From: Megalobrama amblycephala
Taxonomy: Eukaryota > Chordata > Actinopteri > Cypriniformes > Xenocyprididae
Length of the DNA stretch: 64,000 nt
NCBI RefSeq assembly: GCF_018812025.1
Contig: NC_063044.1
Location: 43,677,330-43,741,329, forward strand
Direction: 5' to 3'
Shown here: positions 1 through 10,890 of the stretch, in pieces
Layout of the letters: each line of letters opens with the position of its first letter
Position numbering within the stretch: position 1 is the first letter of the stretch
Program-made: the position numbers and the translations under genes
The notes under the pieces: model-generated
What the model was told of the DNA's origin: nothing
Database searches by the model: none
Seen by the model: only the letters and a program-made list of their open reading frames with translations

Positions 1-60
1 ACATGATCCTTCAGAAATCATTCTAATATGATGATTTGATACTCCGTTACTGTCAGTGTT
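1..60 (-). repeat. Dispersed repeat tail, inverted copy
   Basis: The first ~45 bases are the reverse complement of a stretch near 2050-2090, around the words TCATATTAGAATGATTTC and TGAAGGATCATGT. The window therefore opens inside another copy of the dispersed repeat described at 1068-2290, in the opposite orientation. The family is one I recognise as very common in cyprinid introns. Its boundary lies outside the window. Confidence 0.7.
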
Positions 61-164
61 GAAAACATTCGTGCTGCCTAATAGATTTTTTTTTATAACC
101 TGTGATCTTTTTTTCAGAATTCTTTGATGAATAATAAAAAAAGAAGGGGAAAAAAAAGCATTTA

Positions 165-718
165 TTAAAGGTGACAGAGAGGATTTTTTCATCGACTGAG
201 AATCCAAAGACTGTTAGTGAGTTTTTGAAATGAGCGCATGCGTAAGAACAACCCCCCTCCTTCACAGCTCATTTCAAAGGAACGCCTCCCAAAACTCGTG
301 CACGAGTATTGGAACACGAGTGTTTACCACCGGCATTCACTGTGTCGTGTTAGTGGATTCATTATGTCGGACTCACCGCAGGTAACTCATAATCTGCAGT
401 TGTTACTCCTGTCTCCTGACAAAAACATTGCATGCAGCGCCTGTAGAGCGTGGAAAGTTACTGGAGAGCGCAGCCGCGCACGTCTCTCACAAGGAACGTC
501 ATGGCAGTGATTGACAAGCCAGAGGGCCAATCGTTTAAGCGATGATCGTGTAAACGATTGGCTGATGTTTTTAAGGCCCTACCTCGTGCACAGATGATGT
601 ATATTAATATTATTCCTTTCAGTGCACCTAATAAATAGTCTTTTATCAGTTAGTAAAGACAGTTTCAAGTAATATTGCAAAAATGTATAAAACAAAACAT
701 CCTCTTTAGCACCTTTAA
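165..718. mobile_element. TTAA-flanked short TIR element (AGGTG type)
   Basis: TTAA at 165-168 is followed by AGGTGACAGAGAGGAT. The right end is CCTCTTTAGCACCT followed by TTAA at 715-718. The two ends are imperfect inverted repeats and the TTAA is a target duplication. The ~546-bp interior is GC-richer than its surroundings and has a 90-codon open frame at 238-510 that resembles no protein, so I treat the element as non-autonomous. The TTAA site with an AG start suggests the Kolobok/T2 class (inference). Confidence 0.8.
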
Positions 719-770
719 GCATAAGCATTTTTATTAAAATATAAATCTTTTGTAACAAGTTAAGTTTTTA

Positions 771-1024
771 CGAAAGAGGATTAGGGCCAAGCAATAATAA
801 TAAAATAAAACCATCTCGAGATTAAAGTTGTTAAATTTCGAGAAAAATGTCGTAAAATTTCGGGAAAAAAGTCGAGATAAAATGTTGAGAATAAACTCGT
901 TAAATTATGAGAACAAATTCATTAAATTATGACTTTTTTCTCGAAATTTAACGAGTTTTTTAAACAACTTTAATCTCGAGATGGTTTTATTTTTTTATTA
1001 TTGCTTGGCCCTAATCCTCTTCCG
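771..1024. mobile_element. Near-palindromic foldback MITE, 10-bp target duplication
   Basis: The 10-mer TAAGTTTTTA occurs exactly at 761-770 and again at 1025-1034. Between them lies a 254-bp element whose ends are long inverted repeats: CGAAAGAGGATTAGGGCC at the left and its complement, with one mismatch, at the right. The inverted symmetry runs on through an ATCTCGAGAT-containing arm to about 60 bp per side. A 9-11 bp duplication would fit Mutator-like MITEs, but the superfamily is not proven. Confidence 0.85.
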
Positions 1025-1067
1025 TAAGTTTTTAAGTTTGTGGTCAGTATTTTTTTTTTTTTTTTTT

Positions 1068-2290
1068 TGAAAGAAATTAATACTTTTATTCAGCAAGGAT
1101 TAGTTAAATTGATTTAAAAAAATGATAGTAAAGATTAAAGAAGTAATTTTGAATAAATGCTATTCTTTTTTTTTTTACTTTTCCAAAGCATTAACAGAAA
1201 GCTTCACACAATTAAGTTTTAACATTTTTTACCATAATAACCCCTTCCGCCAAAATAATACATAAAATATTAAGACAACAATGACAATAGTAATTATTAA
1301 TAAATAAGTAAATATATAAAATGGTGAATAAATGTAAATAATATACTCATTTACAAATGAACAATATCATTATAGGAAGAAATAAATAAATTGAAATGAC
1401 AATTACATACATAAAAAAACAATACAATTCAAGTCTCTGACATGTTTGTGGTCTGTACATATTTATAAAAATGGTAATCGTGTTTAAATCAGTTTATCAA
1501 ACTTAATTACTCTGATCAATTAAGTGGGAGAGTCTTCATATTTTCAAAGCATGTGATCATGGGTTGGCAAATCTTGTAAAAGTTTTGGACAGATCCTTTC
1601 ATTAAATACTTAATTCTCTCTTAAGTATGAAACCAGGTCACATATCCACATTGAAGCTTTGGGTGGGTTTGTTGACTTCCACTTCAATAATATTCTTGGC
1701 AAAAGCATTAACAAATTTTTTATCTTATTTGTCAATGAAACACCATGTTCTGGTACTCCAAAGATAGCAACTTCAACACTGAGTATTATATCTACGTTAA
1801 AGGCCTCATTGAGTGTTTTAAATATGAATGTCCAATAGTCATTCAGCTTTTGACAAGTCCAAACACATATGAAAAAAGTCTGCCTTATCACCTTTGCATT
1901 GATCACACAAATCAACATTTGGGTACATTTTAAAAGTCTACATTTTGTGTAATAGGCACAGTGGATATAAATGCTGTTCTTTTAAACTTTTTATTGATCA
2001 ATAAATCCTGAAAAAAGTATCCCAACTGTTTTCAACATTGATAATAAATCATCATATTAGAATGATTTCTGAAGGATCATGTGACACTGAAGACTGGCGT
2101 AATGATGCTGAAAATTCAGCTTTGACCACAGAAATAAATTACACTTTACTATATATTCACATAGAAACAGCTGTTGTAAATTGTAATAATATTTCACAGT
2201 ATTACAGTTTTTTTTTTCTGTATTTTTGATCAAATAAATGCATGCTTGATAAGCATAAGAGACTTCTTTCAAAAACATTAACAATAATAA
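1068..2290 (+). repeat. Cyprinid dispersed repeat, split by a LINE insertion
   Basis: The sequence starts GAAAGAAATTAATACTTTTA and continues to 1169. It resumes at 1984 and runs to about 2290, where the text around TTCTTTCAAAAACATTAA marks its usual end. The interruption at 1170-1966 is a separate LINE fragment. The order of the two halves matches the continuous repeat as I know it from cyprinid introns. Part of the same family appears inverted at 1-60. Confidence 0.7.
1170..1966 (-). mobile_element. 5'-truncated L1/Tx1-like LINE fragment
   Basis: A 17-bp direct repeat with one mismatch (ATAAATGCTATTCTTTT at 1153-1169; G for A at 1967-1983) flanks the segment. The left edge is a T run, which is a poly(A) tail for a minus-strand insertion. 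On the minus strand about 1610-1918 encodes the cysteine/tryptophan-rich C-terminal part of an L1-type ORF2: the pattern is FHMCLDLSK/WTCQKLNDYW with one frame break, then helical sequence to a stop near 1610. About 300-400 bp of 3' UTR follows. Duplication plus poly(A) plus 5' truncation is the signature of target-primed reverse transcription. Confidence 0.75.
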
Positions 2291-2952
2291 CATGTCCAAA
2301 CGTTTAAACAATACTGTATATGTTTATATATGTAGCACTGGTAGGCACAACATTCAGTTCCTCCACATAGAGGAATTACAATAAAACAGATTAAATCTTT
2401 GAATTTCCTCACAATCTTTGTTCAGGCCAGAGCCATAGAGAGACAGAGTTGCGACAACGGAAGTTCAAAACGCTTGATCGTCACGTGATTCGCGTAGACT
2501 TCAGATAGTTCCAGGAAGTGCTTCGGCGGCAATTCAAATGATAGGGTTAGAGAGATAGAACCATGATTTTTGGTCATTTGTAGTCAATAAATGCATCGGT
2601 TTACAATATGTTTGTAATACACCGACATGTGACTGTAGTATGTGTTTGTAGTTACAGCAATGTTATTTTAAAAGATAAAAACCTGCTAATATAGTGTTTT
2701 CAACCAGCGTTGCCTGCCTTCTTAACATATTTCTGGCTAACGTTACCTTGGTTAAAGACCGCGTTGCAGTTGTTTTTAAGTATTTTTATATTTTTAAACT
2801 TGTATGTTAGTTAAGGGCAATCATGTCATGTTCACTGTGGTTTCACAGGGACAGGAGACATGCAGGTGACAGGTGATTGCCTTAAAAAACCCATTGCAAA
2901 CAAGTGAAATGTAAAATTTAATTAAGTGAAACTTAATTAATCTTAATGTTAA

Positions 2953-3640
2953 AGGTGCCCTCGAATGAAAAATTGAATTTATCGTGGCATAGTCAAATAA
3001 CAAGAGTTCAGTACATGGAAATGACATACAGTGAGTCTCAAACTCCATTGTTTCCTCCTTCTTATATAAATCTCATTTGTTTAAAAGACCTCCGAAGAAC
3101 AGGCGAATCTCAACATAACACCGACTGTTACGTAACAGTCGGGATCATTAATATGTACGCCCCCAATATTTGCATATGCCAGCCCATGATCAAGGCATTA
3201 GACAAGGGCAGCCAGTATTAACGTCTGGATCTGTGCACAGCTGAATCATCAGACTAGGTAAGCAAATGTTTCGTTAGCATGTTGCTAACGTACTGTTAAA
3301 TGTGGTTAAAGTTACCATAGTTTCTTACTGTATTCACAGAGACAAGAGAGCCGTCGCTATTTTCATTATTTAAACACTTGCAGTCTGTATAATTCATAAA
3401 CACAACTTCATTCTTTATAAATCTCTCCAACAGTGTAGCATTAGCCGTTAGCCACGGAGCACAGCCTCAAATTCATTCAGAATCAAACATAAACAATATA
3501 ACAGTATACAATACTCACATAATCTGACGCATGCATGACAAACACTTTGTAAAGATCCATTTGAGGGTTATATTAGCTTTGTAAACTTTGACGGCTATGC
3601 ACATTAAATCTGAAAATTCTGTGCGACTGCCACTAGGAGG
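2953..3640 (+). mobile_element. 5' part of a TTAA/AGGTGCCC element
   Basis: TTAA at 2949-2952 precedes AGGTGCCCTCGAATGAAAAA. The following text (ACTGTTACGTAACAGTCGG, GCAGCCAGTATTAACGTCTG) is the left part of a dispersed cyprinid element. The same termini recur at 24695 and 28423, in inverted orientation. No matching right terminus is seen before 5 kb, so this copy is truncated or diverges near 3640. It carries no open frame of note. Confidence 0.65.
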
Positions 3641-5159
3641 CGAAATGCAACAATCATACACTAATGTCGTGTGCAGTGAAAAGGCGACTATGCCGTGTCC
3701 TTTTTTCAATCAGAAACAATGTGTTGTAAACAGCAAATTCAGCGTTTGAGAGGAAAAATGTAAAATTATGATAGAAAATGCAACAATTTGAATGAAGAGA
3801 CCGTTTCATTCTTACCTTTATAGTCTGGAATGTCCATTCAGCATAAACTCGATAGTAAAGTCAGCAATACGAGGATATGCAATACTAAAGCTGTGTAAAC
3901 AGGTCGCGTGATGCGTTTATCCTTACGATGACAAATATGCAAATAAGAACGATAACCCAGAGTTTAGGAATGTGCAATATGAAACATCAGCTTATGAATA
4001 CCCAGGATAAATTGTTAACCCTGGGTTAATTATGAGCAGCGTGAAAGGATAAGGATAACCCAGGATTCCATTTACCCGGGGTTTAGAATGACCCAGGGTT
4101 AAATATTTAAAGTGTGAAAAGCCCTCTAGAAGCACAGGAGAGCTTCACTCTTCATCCTCATGCTTATGCTGAGTCGAGTTAAACCATCAGCACAGCTGGT
4201 AACACTAACTAGCTCAATCCAATGGCATAAAAGTGAGAGTAACTGAAGTCTAATGCAGCTGCAGAATCATACAGACACAAATGCAGTCATTTGTCCACTA
4301 GAGGTCCTCTTGTCAATGATGTCGGTGATGTGACAATACATACTGTAACTAGTGGAGTAATGGTTACCAGTCATCTTTCAGCAGCATGGGATCATGTGCT
4401 TTTCAGAGAAACAGATTCATAATGAAACAGAAAAACTGAATATTTCTTATGGGAAATAAATAAGAGGGGGGGCATTCATTTCCAACCTTTTATTCAAAAA
4501 CAGAAATAACAGTGCAAATTCACAGTGCAAAAAATCCTCAGAATGTGCAAAAACAGGTTGCTCTTTTAACATCCCTGAGCTGTTAAAGTAATAAAAAACA
4601 AAAAACAAATGGACTAACACAAAAACATACACATGTATGCTTTACATCTACCAAATATATAGTTTTTTGTTTTGTTTTTGTTTTTTAATAAAGTGCACAA
4701 AAAGATGTATATTTTGTTTAGCTTAAGATGACCAAGTGCTATAAAAAAAAAACTTTAAAATGAAATTTTAAAAGTACAACAAACACAAATATATTTGTCA
4801 GCAATAACCGATATGGGACAAAGCACAGAATAAATACATGACAACAGATCAGTGTTAATTTTGACAGCAAATTTTGATTTAGTTTTAGTCATAGTCTTTT
4901 GGATTTTCACGTTCGCGATCAAAGTGCATGCCACTGATAAGTATTGTAAATGCAGTAGTACAGTATACACATACCAATTAAACGCGCAGGTCTCCTCTCG
5001 TGCGTCCTCCTCACTGGACGAGGCAATATCACTTTCGTTTTGCTTTCAGATATCTATTTTATAGATACCATCAATGCTTTTATCTTTCTAGATGTAATTA
5101 CCAAAATCAAAACAGTCCATAAACCTTAAATGGTCTCAATTGAAAGAAAATATCCTAAG
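3640..5159. other. Non-coding stretch, no gene seen
   Basis: This is AT-rich DNA. At 3950-4130 several partial inverted words built on AACCCAGGGTTA/ATAACCCAGGATT suggest a decayed foldback repeat. No open frame here has a recognisable domain. Confidence 0.5.
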
Positions 5160-5167
5160 CTAAAAGA

Positions 5168-6883
5168 TAGGGCTGGACGATATGGCCAAAATTTATATCA
5201 CGATATAATTCTTAATTTCGGTCGATACGATATAATTCCGATATCGATATGAACTATATAATAGCCTCAGAAAAACTGCCAAGAACGGCCACAATGTCTG
5301 AAAAATGAATTTGCCAAATCTATGAAATCTCTTCCTATAAAACTATGTAATATTTTAGATATAAAACAGTAGAAATAAATGTATGTTCAGCTTTTATTTG
5401 TATTTAGCCTTCATACAAACATAAAAAATAAACATAAGACTCACTCACTTTTGTAATATTAATATCTTAATAACATTAAACTATAACGTAGGCTGATTTT
5501 ATTATCCTTAATATAGATTAAAACAAAAGTGCTTCAGCCAAGATAAAGATTGTGAACAGTAAAAACAGAAAAAAACAGTGAGAAACAACAAAAACACATT
5601 GCTGGGGCAGGGACATTGTTGAGTGTTGATGACACTAGGTTGACTATGGTACTATGGTTCAAATTGCTCATGGTCCGGTTTGTATCACGGTTTTAGGGTC
5701 ACAGTTTTGGTACAGTTCGGTATGTGCACATACCGAAACCGTGACCCTAAAAATAAGACTACTGTCAAATAAAAATAAAGAAAATAAGAACAAACGATCA
5801 AACTACAAGCAAATAAGTACATCACAAATAAGTACAATAAAGCAAATATTCAAATAAAATAAACAGTGCTTTTCAGGTTCAGGTATCTAACAGTAGTTTT
5901 CAGGTACAGAAAATGGATAAAGTAATCAAATATAAAATAACACTGCATATTATCTTTACTGTATAAAATAAATAAAGATTAATCATTATTGAAGTTACAA
6001 AAACTATTCAGTCAAGAGCAGTGAGTGATTTCTTTGTTATTTGTTGTTTGATTTAACATTAAAAACAGGCAGCAGGAATAGTTTTTTTTCCCTATAAGAC
6101 ATGCACGATCCAGTAGCTACATATACTGTTACACATGCGATGTCTTTCTCGACTAATATACGTTCACTTAAGACATAGCCGACTATGTTTGCTAGGATAC
6201 TCGCCAAGACGGGCATGCTGACTTAATTTTTGTATGAATTTGTCCGCCGAAGCGCAAGACTTGAAAGAGAACTCAGTATTTGCGCGCTGACTGAAATAAG
6301 CGTGTGCGCGCTTCGGATGAACGCACACAAATCTTCTCACAGCGCGTGCGAGTTCTCTTCGCGTCTTGTTCTTGAAGGTTTAAATCAGCAAAGCTTAAAT
6401 GAGTTAGTTTAAACAGATAGCATCGTGTGCTGTTCAGGTCTCACATACGCTCGCGCGCTATCAACACCCGGGTGATGACGGCGTAAATGACTGGACATTA
6501 GAGCAGACGGCACTCGCAGTTAACAGTTTACAAAGAGTGACTGTTTTGTCCACGCTTTTTGATTATCGTTGTTGTAACGTTTTGCGCATCCATCGACTGA
6601 AACATACATTATCTGAACTCTGTCTGTCTGTTTTCCATGTTGCTATTTTAAACAAACCATATTAACGCTGAGCACTGGCTGATGGCTGCGTGTCTCTGTG
6701 GTGTACGTCATCACGCCAATGGCCAATCGCGTTCTGCTCTTTCTAACGGCTGCGCCTCAAGTCAGTGAGAAATGTTGTAATGTATATATCGAAATACCGG
6801 AAATGTGTTTAAAAATCATATCACCGTTATCGGAAAAAATTATATCGCGATATATATTGATATTGAATTATTGTCCAGCCCTA
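5168..6883. mobile_element. Non-autonomous hAT-like element, 8-bp target duplication
   Basis: CTAAAAGA at 5160-5167 is repeated exactly at 6884-6891. The ends are inverted: TAGGGCTGGACGATAT at the left and its complement-like ATTGTCCAGCCCTA at the right. The extended termini are rich in ATATCG words. An internal palindrome at about 5690-5760 (CGGTTTTAGGGTCAC against GTGACCCTAAAA) is a second, smaller inverted structure. No transposase frame survives. An 8-bp duplication with such TIRs is typical of hAT elements. Confidence 0.85.
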
Positions 6884-7059
6884 CTAAAAGATGATATAGT
6901 GTGACTGATTGAAGCAGCCCGTATCAAAAGTGCGGGGGTCGATTTCTGTCTTTTCAAAACTGCGGGGGTCCTGACCCCCCGTCCCCCATGCCAACGCGCC
7001 TGTTCAGAACAACGTTACGGGTCTGTCCGATGGTCTTTCCTCTACCTCCGCTCTGCTAT

Positions 7060-7081
7060 TTATTTATTTATTTATTTATTT
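7060..7081. repeat. (TTTA)n microsatellite
   Basis: TATTTATTTATTTATTTATT is a short perfect tetranucleotide run. Confidence 0.9.
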
Positions 7082-7470
7082 TTGCTCCGCTCTGCTTCGC
7101 GCTCAACCGCGCTTTTTTATACTCAAACATCTCCGCGTCTTAATGAGAGGTGATAATCGATAATGAAATTCATTGCCAACTCTTTTAATAATCGAATTTT
7201 ATCGATTCGTTGTTGCAGCTCTAGACAGCAGTGTGCAACACTAGCTAATGTCAGCTTGGAAATGGAGTCCACTAACATTAGTTCCTCTCCCAGGGTATCG
7301 CGTTCAGTCTCTTGTGTGTCACGTCACTGTTTTGGGCTTATGCTTGCTCATGTACCTATGGAGTGTGATCACGTGAGCGAGAGAGTGAGGATCTGCAGTT
7401 CACTTAACGGCCACCAGTGTCACTAATAACAAGGGTTTTCTAATTCTTACAAACAGTACCTTTAACTTAA

Positions 7471-8536
7471 AGTCCCTGTAAAGTCATTTTAAAGTATGTG
7501 TTTTGAGCTTGTCACACCACAGAAAAATGTGTTATTAACCACCCAGTCAAATTTGAATGATTAAAAAAATCTGCAAGTAAATGAAATAAGTTATCAAAAT
7601 CTCAAAAAAATAGGCAGCGCTCTCTGCTCTCAAACGCTGGGGGCGTGTCCGCTGTCGGCGTTGAAACCACACCCACTCGCGAGAGCTGCTGTCTCAACTT
7701 ACTTGTCTAATGAGCAGCAATGCGTATAAACAAAAGAATCACGTAAGAGGGTTGCACATTTTAGTAGAGTTACTGTGGACTACCTACTAATTATAACATA
7801 AGCACACACGACAACTTACACTCATTGGTGGGCACGAACTGCCGACTATTGTCGAGTCGACAAATGACGGTGCCGCGAGACGGGAGGATGAAGTCCGGGA
7901 CGGGAGAGACTCTGTCCGGCCCCATATATCATCGGTTATCGTCGGGACTGTAAGAAGGCCGAGGCTGGAGGGTGGGGCCGAGGTCTGTTCAGTCACATTC
8001 ACCAAAAACAGCGGATTATCTGTGAATCCCAGCTGTCTGATGAAAGTTTGTAAAATTATCCGGCGTTGAACGGATAATTTAGAATCCTTAACTTTAGAAT
8101 CCTTCATATCATAGTTTTAGGAAATTTAAATAAGGAGACCGAGCATATTGTATATTAAAACAACCATGTAATATGCATTTGCGTGACGAAGGCATTACTA
8201 GCTAAATGTACAAAGGGCTGTATAACTGTAATGACACTCGAGACTGAGCGAGTGAACCGCTGTAGAGTTAGAGGCGGCGCCACGCTCGGTGCGTCATCGA
8301 CAGTTATATAGTGTTAGGGGAGGGGCTATGCTCGGGGGACGATGTGTGTCATCAGACCCCCGTTATAGCTCCGCCCAAAAAATCCTGAGCAGAGACTTGG
8401 TGAAAAACTGTTTAATGCTCTAACTTCACAATTAAGCATTACACAATTCACAGTCTTTGTAATGTGTTTCAGCGATACATTTGTAACATTTATAAAGTGT
8501 TTAGAAAGAATTCTCAGAATTGACTTTACAGGGACT
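7471..8536. mobile_element. 1.07-kb TIR element with AGTCCCTGTAAAGTC ends
   Basis: The left end is TTAA (7467-7470) followed by AGTCCCTGTAAAGTC. The right end is GACTTTACAGGGACT followed by TTAT. The 15-bp TIR is perfect, and the flanks look like a TTAA duplication with one later change. A 106-codon minus-strand frame inside (7787-8107) has no recognisable domain. The GC-rich middle contains a CpG-rich patch around 7840-8000. I class it as a Kolobok/T2-like MITE by its AG start and TTAA site (inference). Confidence 0.75.
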
Positions 8537-8624
8537 TTATTGTTTATTATTCACTTAATTCCTGTTTAATTTTACTTAACTTAAAAATTCTTTCTGTTTC
8601 TTAAGGATCCTAATATAAAGAAAA

Positions 8625-9287
8625 ATGTGGAGTGACCTCTTCTTCCCTAATAATCCTAAGAGAAGGGAGGAGCTCATCCGCAAAAGTCAAGAGTTTCAAC
8701 ATGTGATGAAGAGCAACTTCGAAGCCACCAACCAACTAATTGATGTTATGAACGATCACTTGAGCTGCTCCTTAGAACATATCAAGCTAAACGAGGAAGC
8801 TTCTCTCCAGGAGAACTGTAATGTGATGATTGAATGCATGCATAAGATCCAGGCAGTGGTAGAGAATATTGACAAGGAGCTGAAGGAGAAGCTGGAACCC
8901 ACCCTGTATGAGAAGCTGCAAAACAAGTCTCTGTCTACTACAGACTTTCAACTGATTTCAAAAGCTTTGAAAGTAGTTTGTGGTTTTGCAACTGAGGGAT
9001 CTACTACTTTAGTTAGTCTTTTAATTAATAAAGGAGTAATTCTAGCAAAAATAACAAGTACATTTGCTAAAATTGGAGCATTAACATTAGCCAGTGTTGG
9101 GTTGGGAGTGGTGTTCATGGGGGTCGACATGATTGTTGAGGCCATTCTTGGGAGAATTGAGCGTGATCAACTTGAGAAGGTCCTGGAAGAGTATGACAAA
9201 GCTTTGAAAGAATTCAAACCAGCGTCTTTAGAATATCAGGATAGCATTACCTATGTCCAAGTCAAAATTAAGGAAATTAATAAATAA
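8625..9287 (+). CDS. SMCO3-like single-pass membrane and coiled-coil protein
   Basis: A 220-residue frame starts MWSDLFFPNNPKRREELIRK and ends TAA. Order and spacing match the fish proteins named single-pass membrane and coiled-coil domain-containing protein 3-like (family recognition from memory): an N-terminal W-S-D-L-F motif, a charged helical region at residues 12-100 likely to form a coiled coil (C65 and C71 lie in it), a long hydrophobic Ala/Gly/Val-rich segment at about 117-177 (probable membrane span), then a charged C-terminal helix at 178-220. The whole coding region is in one exon. A polypyrimidine tract and TTAAG at about 8588-8605 form a plausible acceptor just upstream, so a non-coding 5' exon probably lies further left. 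ATTAAA at 9460-9465 may be the poly(A) signal. The frame is intact. Biochemical function is not established for this family as far as I know. Confidence 0.85.
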   Translation: MWSDLFFPNNPKRREELIRKSQEFQHVMKSNFEATNQLIDVMNDHLSCSLEHIKLNEEASLQENCNVMIECMHKIQAVVENIDKELKEKLEPTLYEKLQNKSLSTTDFQLISKALKVVCGFATEGSTTLVSLLINKGVILAKITSTFAKIGALTLASVGLGVVFMGVDMIVEAILGRIERDQLEKVLEEYDKALKEFKPASLEYQDSITYVQVKIKEINK

Positions 9288-9479
9288 GAAATGTAAGTTT
9301 AAAAAGTTTTTTTTTTTTCCTGCCTGAAATGTTTGCTGGATTTAAAAAATGAATAATTGTTATTGTTAAACATGCAGAAATTCAGAAAGTTCAAAGTGAC
9401 ATTTTGAAAAAATATGTAAAAAAAGAATCTAGTGAGAAATGAATCACAGTTCTCCTGCTATTAAAGGGTCATAAAACGT

Positions 9480-10890
9480 CTCAGGTTACGTATGTAACCA
9501 TGGATCCCTGAGAATAGGGAACGAGACACTGTGTTGAAGTGCATATGGGGAATGCCTCCACGTGAACTGGTGTCTAAAAACAATATCAACTCACGACAAT
9601 CCTATTGGCCGGCGACAGCCTATGACGTCATCATAGCGCGCGACCTGGAAGTATATAAGGAGAGCCGAGAGAACCTGAAGGGACTAGAGAACGTCTGAAG
9701 GGACTGTTAAGCAGGCAGGGCTGCTTGGCTAGGAAACTCAGTGTCTCGTTACCTGTTCTCAAAAGGGAACTCAACACTGCGTTTGACATGCTATGGTGAA
9801 CGATACACCCACGCCGCCATGCTTGAGGGGAGTGCATGCCAAAAATGGCTAGACAAACGTCAAAACTAGCAGCTTCAACTGAAATGCCAGAATCACTCCC
9901 TCTACAGATCATACATAGGCTGTCAGTGACAGCATTCCCTATGGCTAACAGCCCAAAGAGGCCTTCCGCAGAAGGCCTACCAAGGCCGCTCAAAGCTTCT
10001 GGAACCAAGCTTCTTTTGAAAGAAAAGTGGGTACCTTTAAGAGAATGTGGCCAGGGGGCCCAAAGGAACCCTAGCCAGTCACTTGTCAGGGGAATGTACT
10101 CAAACACAGAAACCAAGTGTTGACCACCAACCTGTCTGATCACAGAGTCTCAAATCACATTCTTCAGAGAAGTCCAGTAAGAGTGACTGTAAAGAGGCAG
10201 TAACCAACCCAGACCAGAACGTAGAGATGGGCATCCCGGAGAGCAGAACTCAACTTAGCACTTTTTACCCTTACCAGTGAGGGGAGAAACACTCTGCTCA
10301 ATCCTAGGATCTACTCAGCACCGAGGATGCTGTGCACTCTTAAGGAACCCAACAAGGGAAGTACATTTATTAGCCTCTTCAATAGGGAGGCCTCAGAGAG
10401 GCTTTCAACCACTGACCATTAGGTGCAGCTGCCAGTCCTTCTCCTCTCGATGAAAAGACCAGAAGAGAGTGGAGCATATCAGAAGAAAAACACACTCCAA
10501 AAACAAAAAGACAGATCCCTCAAGAACTGCCAGTACATGCTCTTTTGTTCTCATAAAAGACAACATTATAAGTTATGTATGTGATCAGATGTCAACACTA
10601 TGGGACATGGATGCACACACTTCCTGAAACATTTGTCAGACATAAATTGTCTTACCTTAATATCGGTTTGATATCGCTTCAAACAGAACAGTCCCTGAAG
10701 ACGAAAAGATACTGACTGGTTCTCTAGGCACTCCTTATATACTTCCGTGTCACTCGATGATGACGTCATAGGCTGTTGCCAGCCAATAGGATTGTCGTGA
10801 ATTGTTTTCAGACACCGGTTCATGTGGAGGCGTTCCCCATATGCATTTCAACGCAGTGCAGAGTTCCCTTTTCGAAAGGGAACCATGAGT
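9480..10890. mobile_element. Long-TIR DNA element, unclassified
   Basis: About 170-200 bp at the left (9505-9670) is repeated inverted at the right (10700-10888). The arms share CATATGGGGAA, CGACAATCCTATTGG, GCCTATGACGTCATCAT and the GGAAGTATATAAGGAG block. Each arm therefore carries a CRE-like TGACGTCA and a TATATAA box. The left end has an extra CAGGTTACGTATGTAACC motif that the right end lacks. Two antisense open frames (9631-10143 and 9836-10123) do not resemble any protein. A fragment of the same terminus occurs at about 33030-33085. Confidence 0.75.

Noticed and set aside
9631..10143. 170-codon minus frame
   Set aside because: It lies wholly inside the long-TIR element and its codons mirror the inverted arms. 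No motif, start context or splice signals support it.
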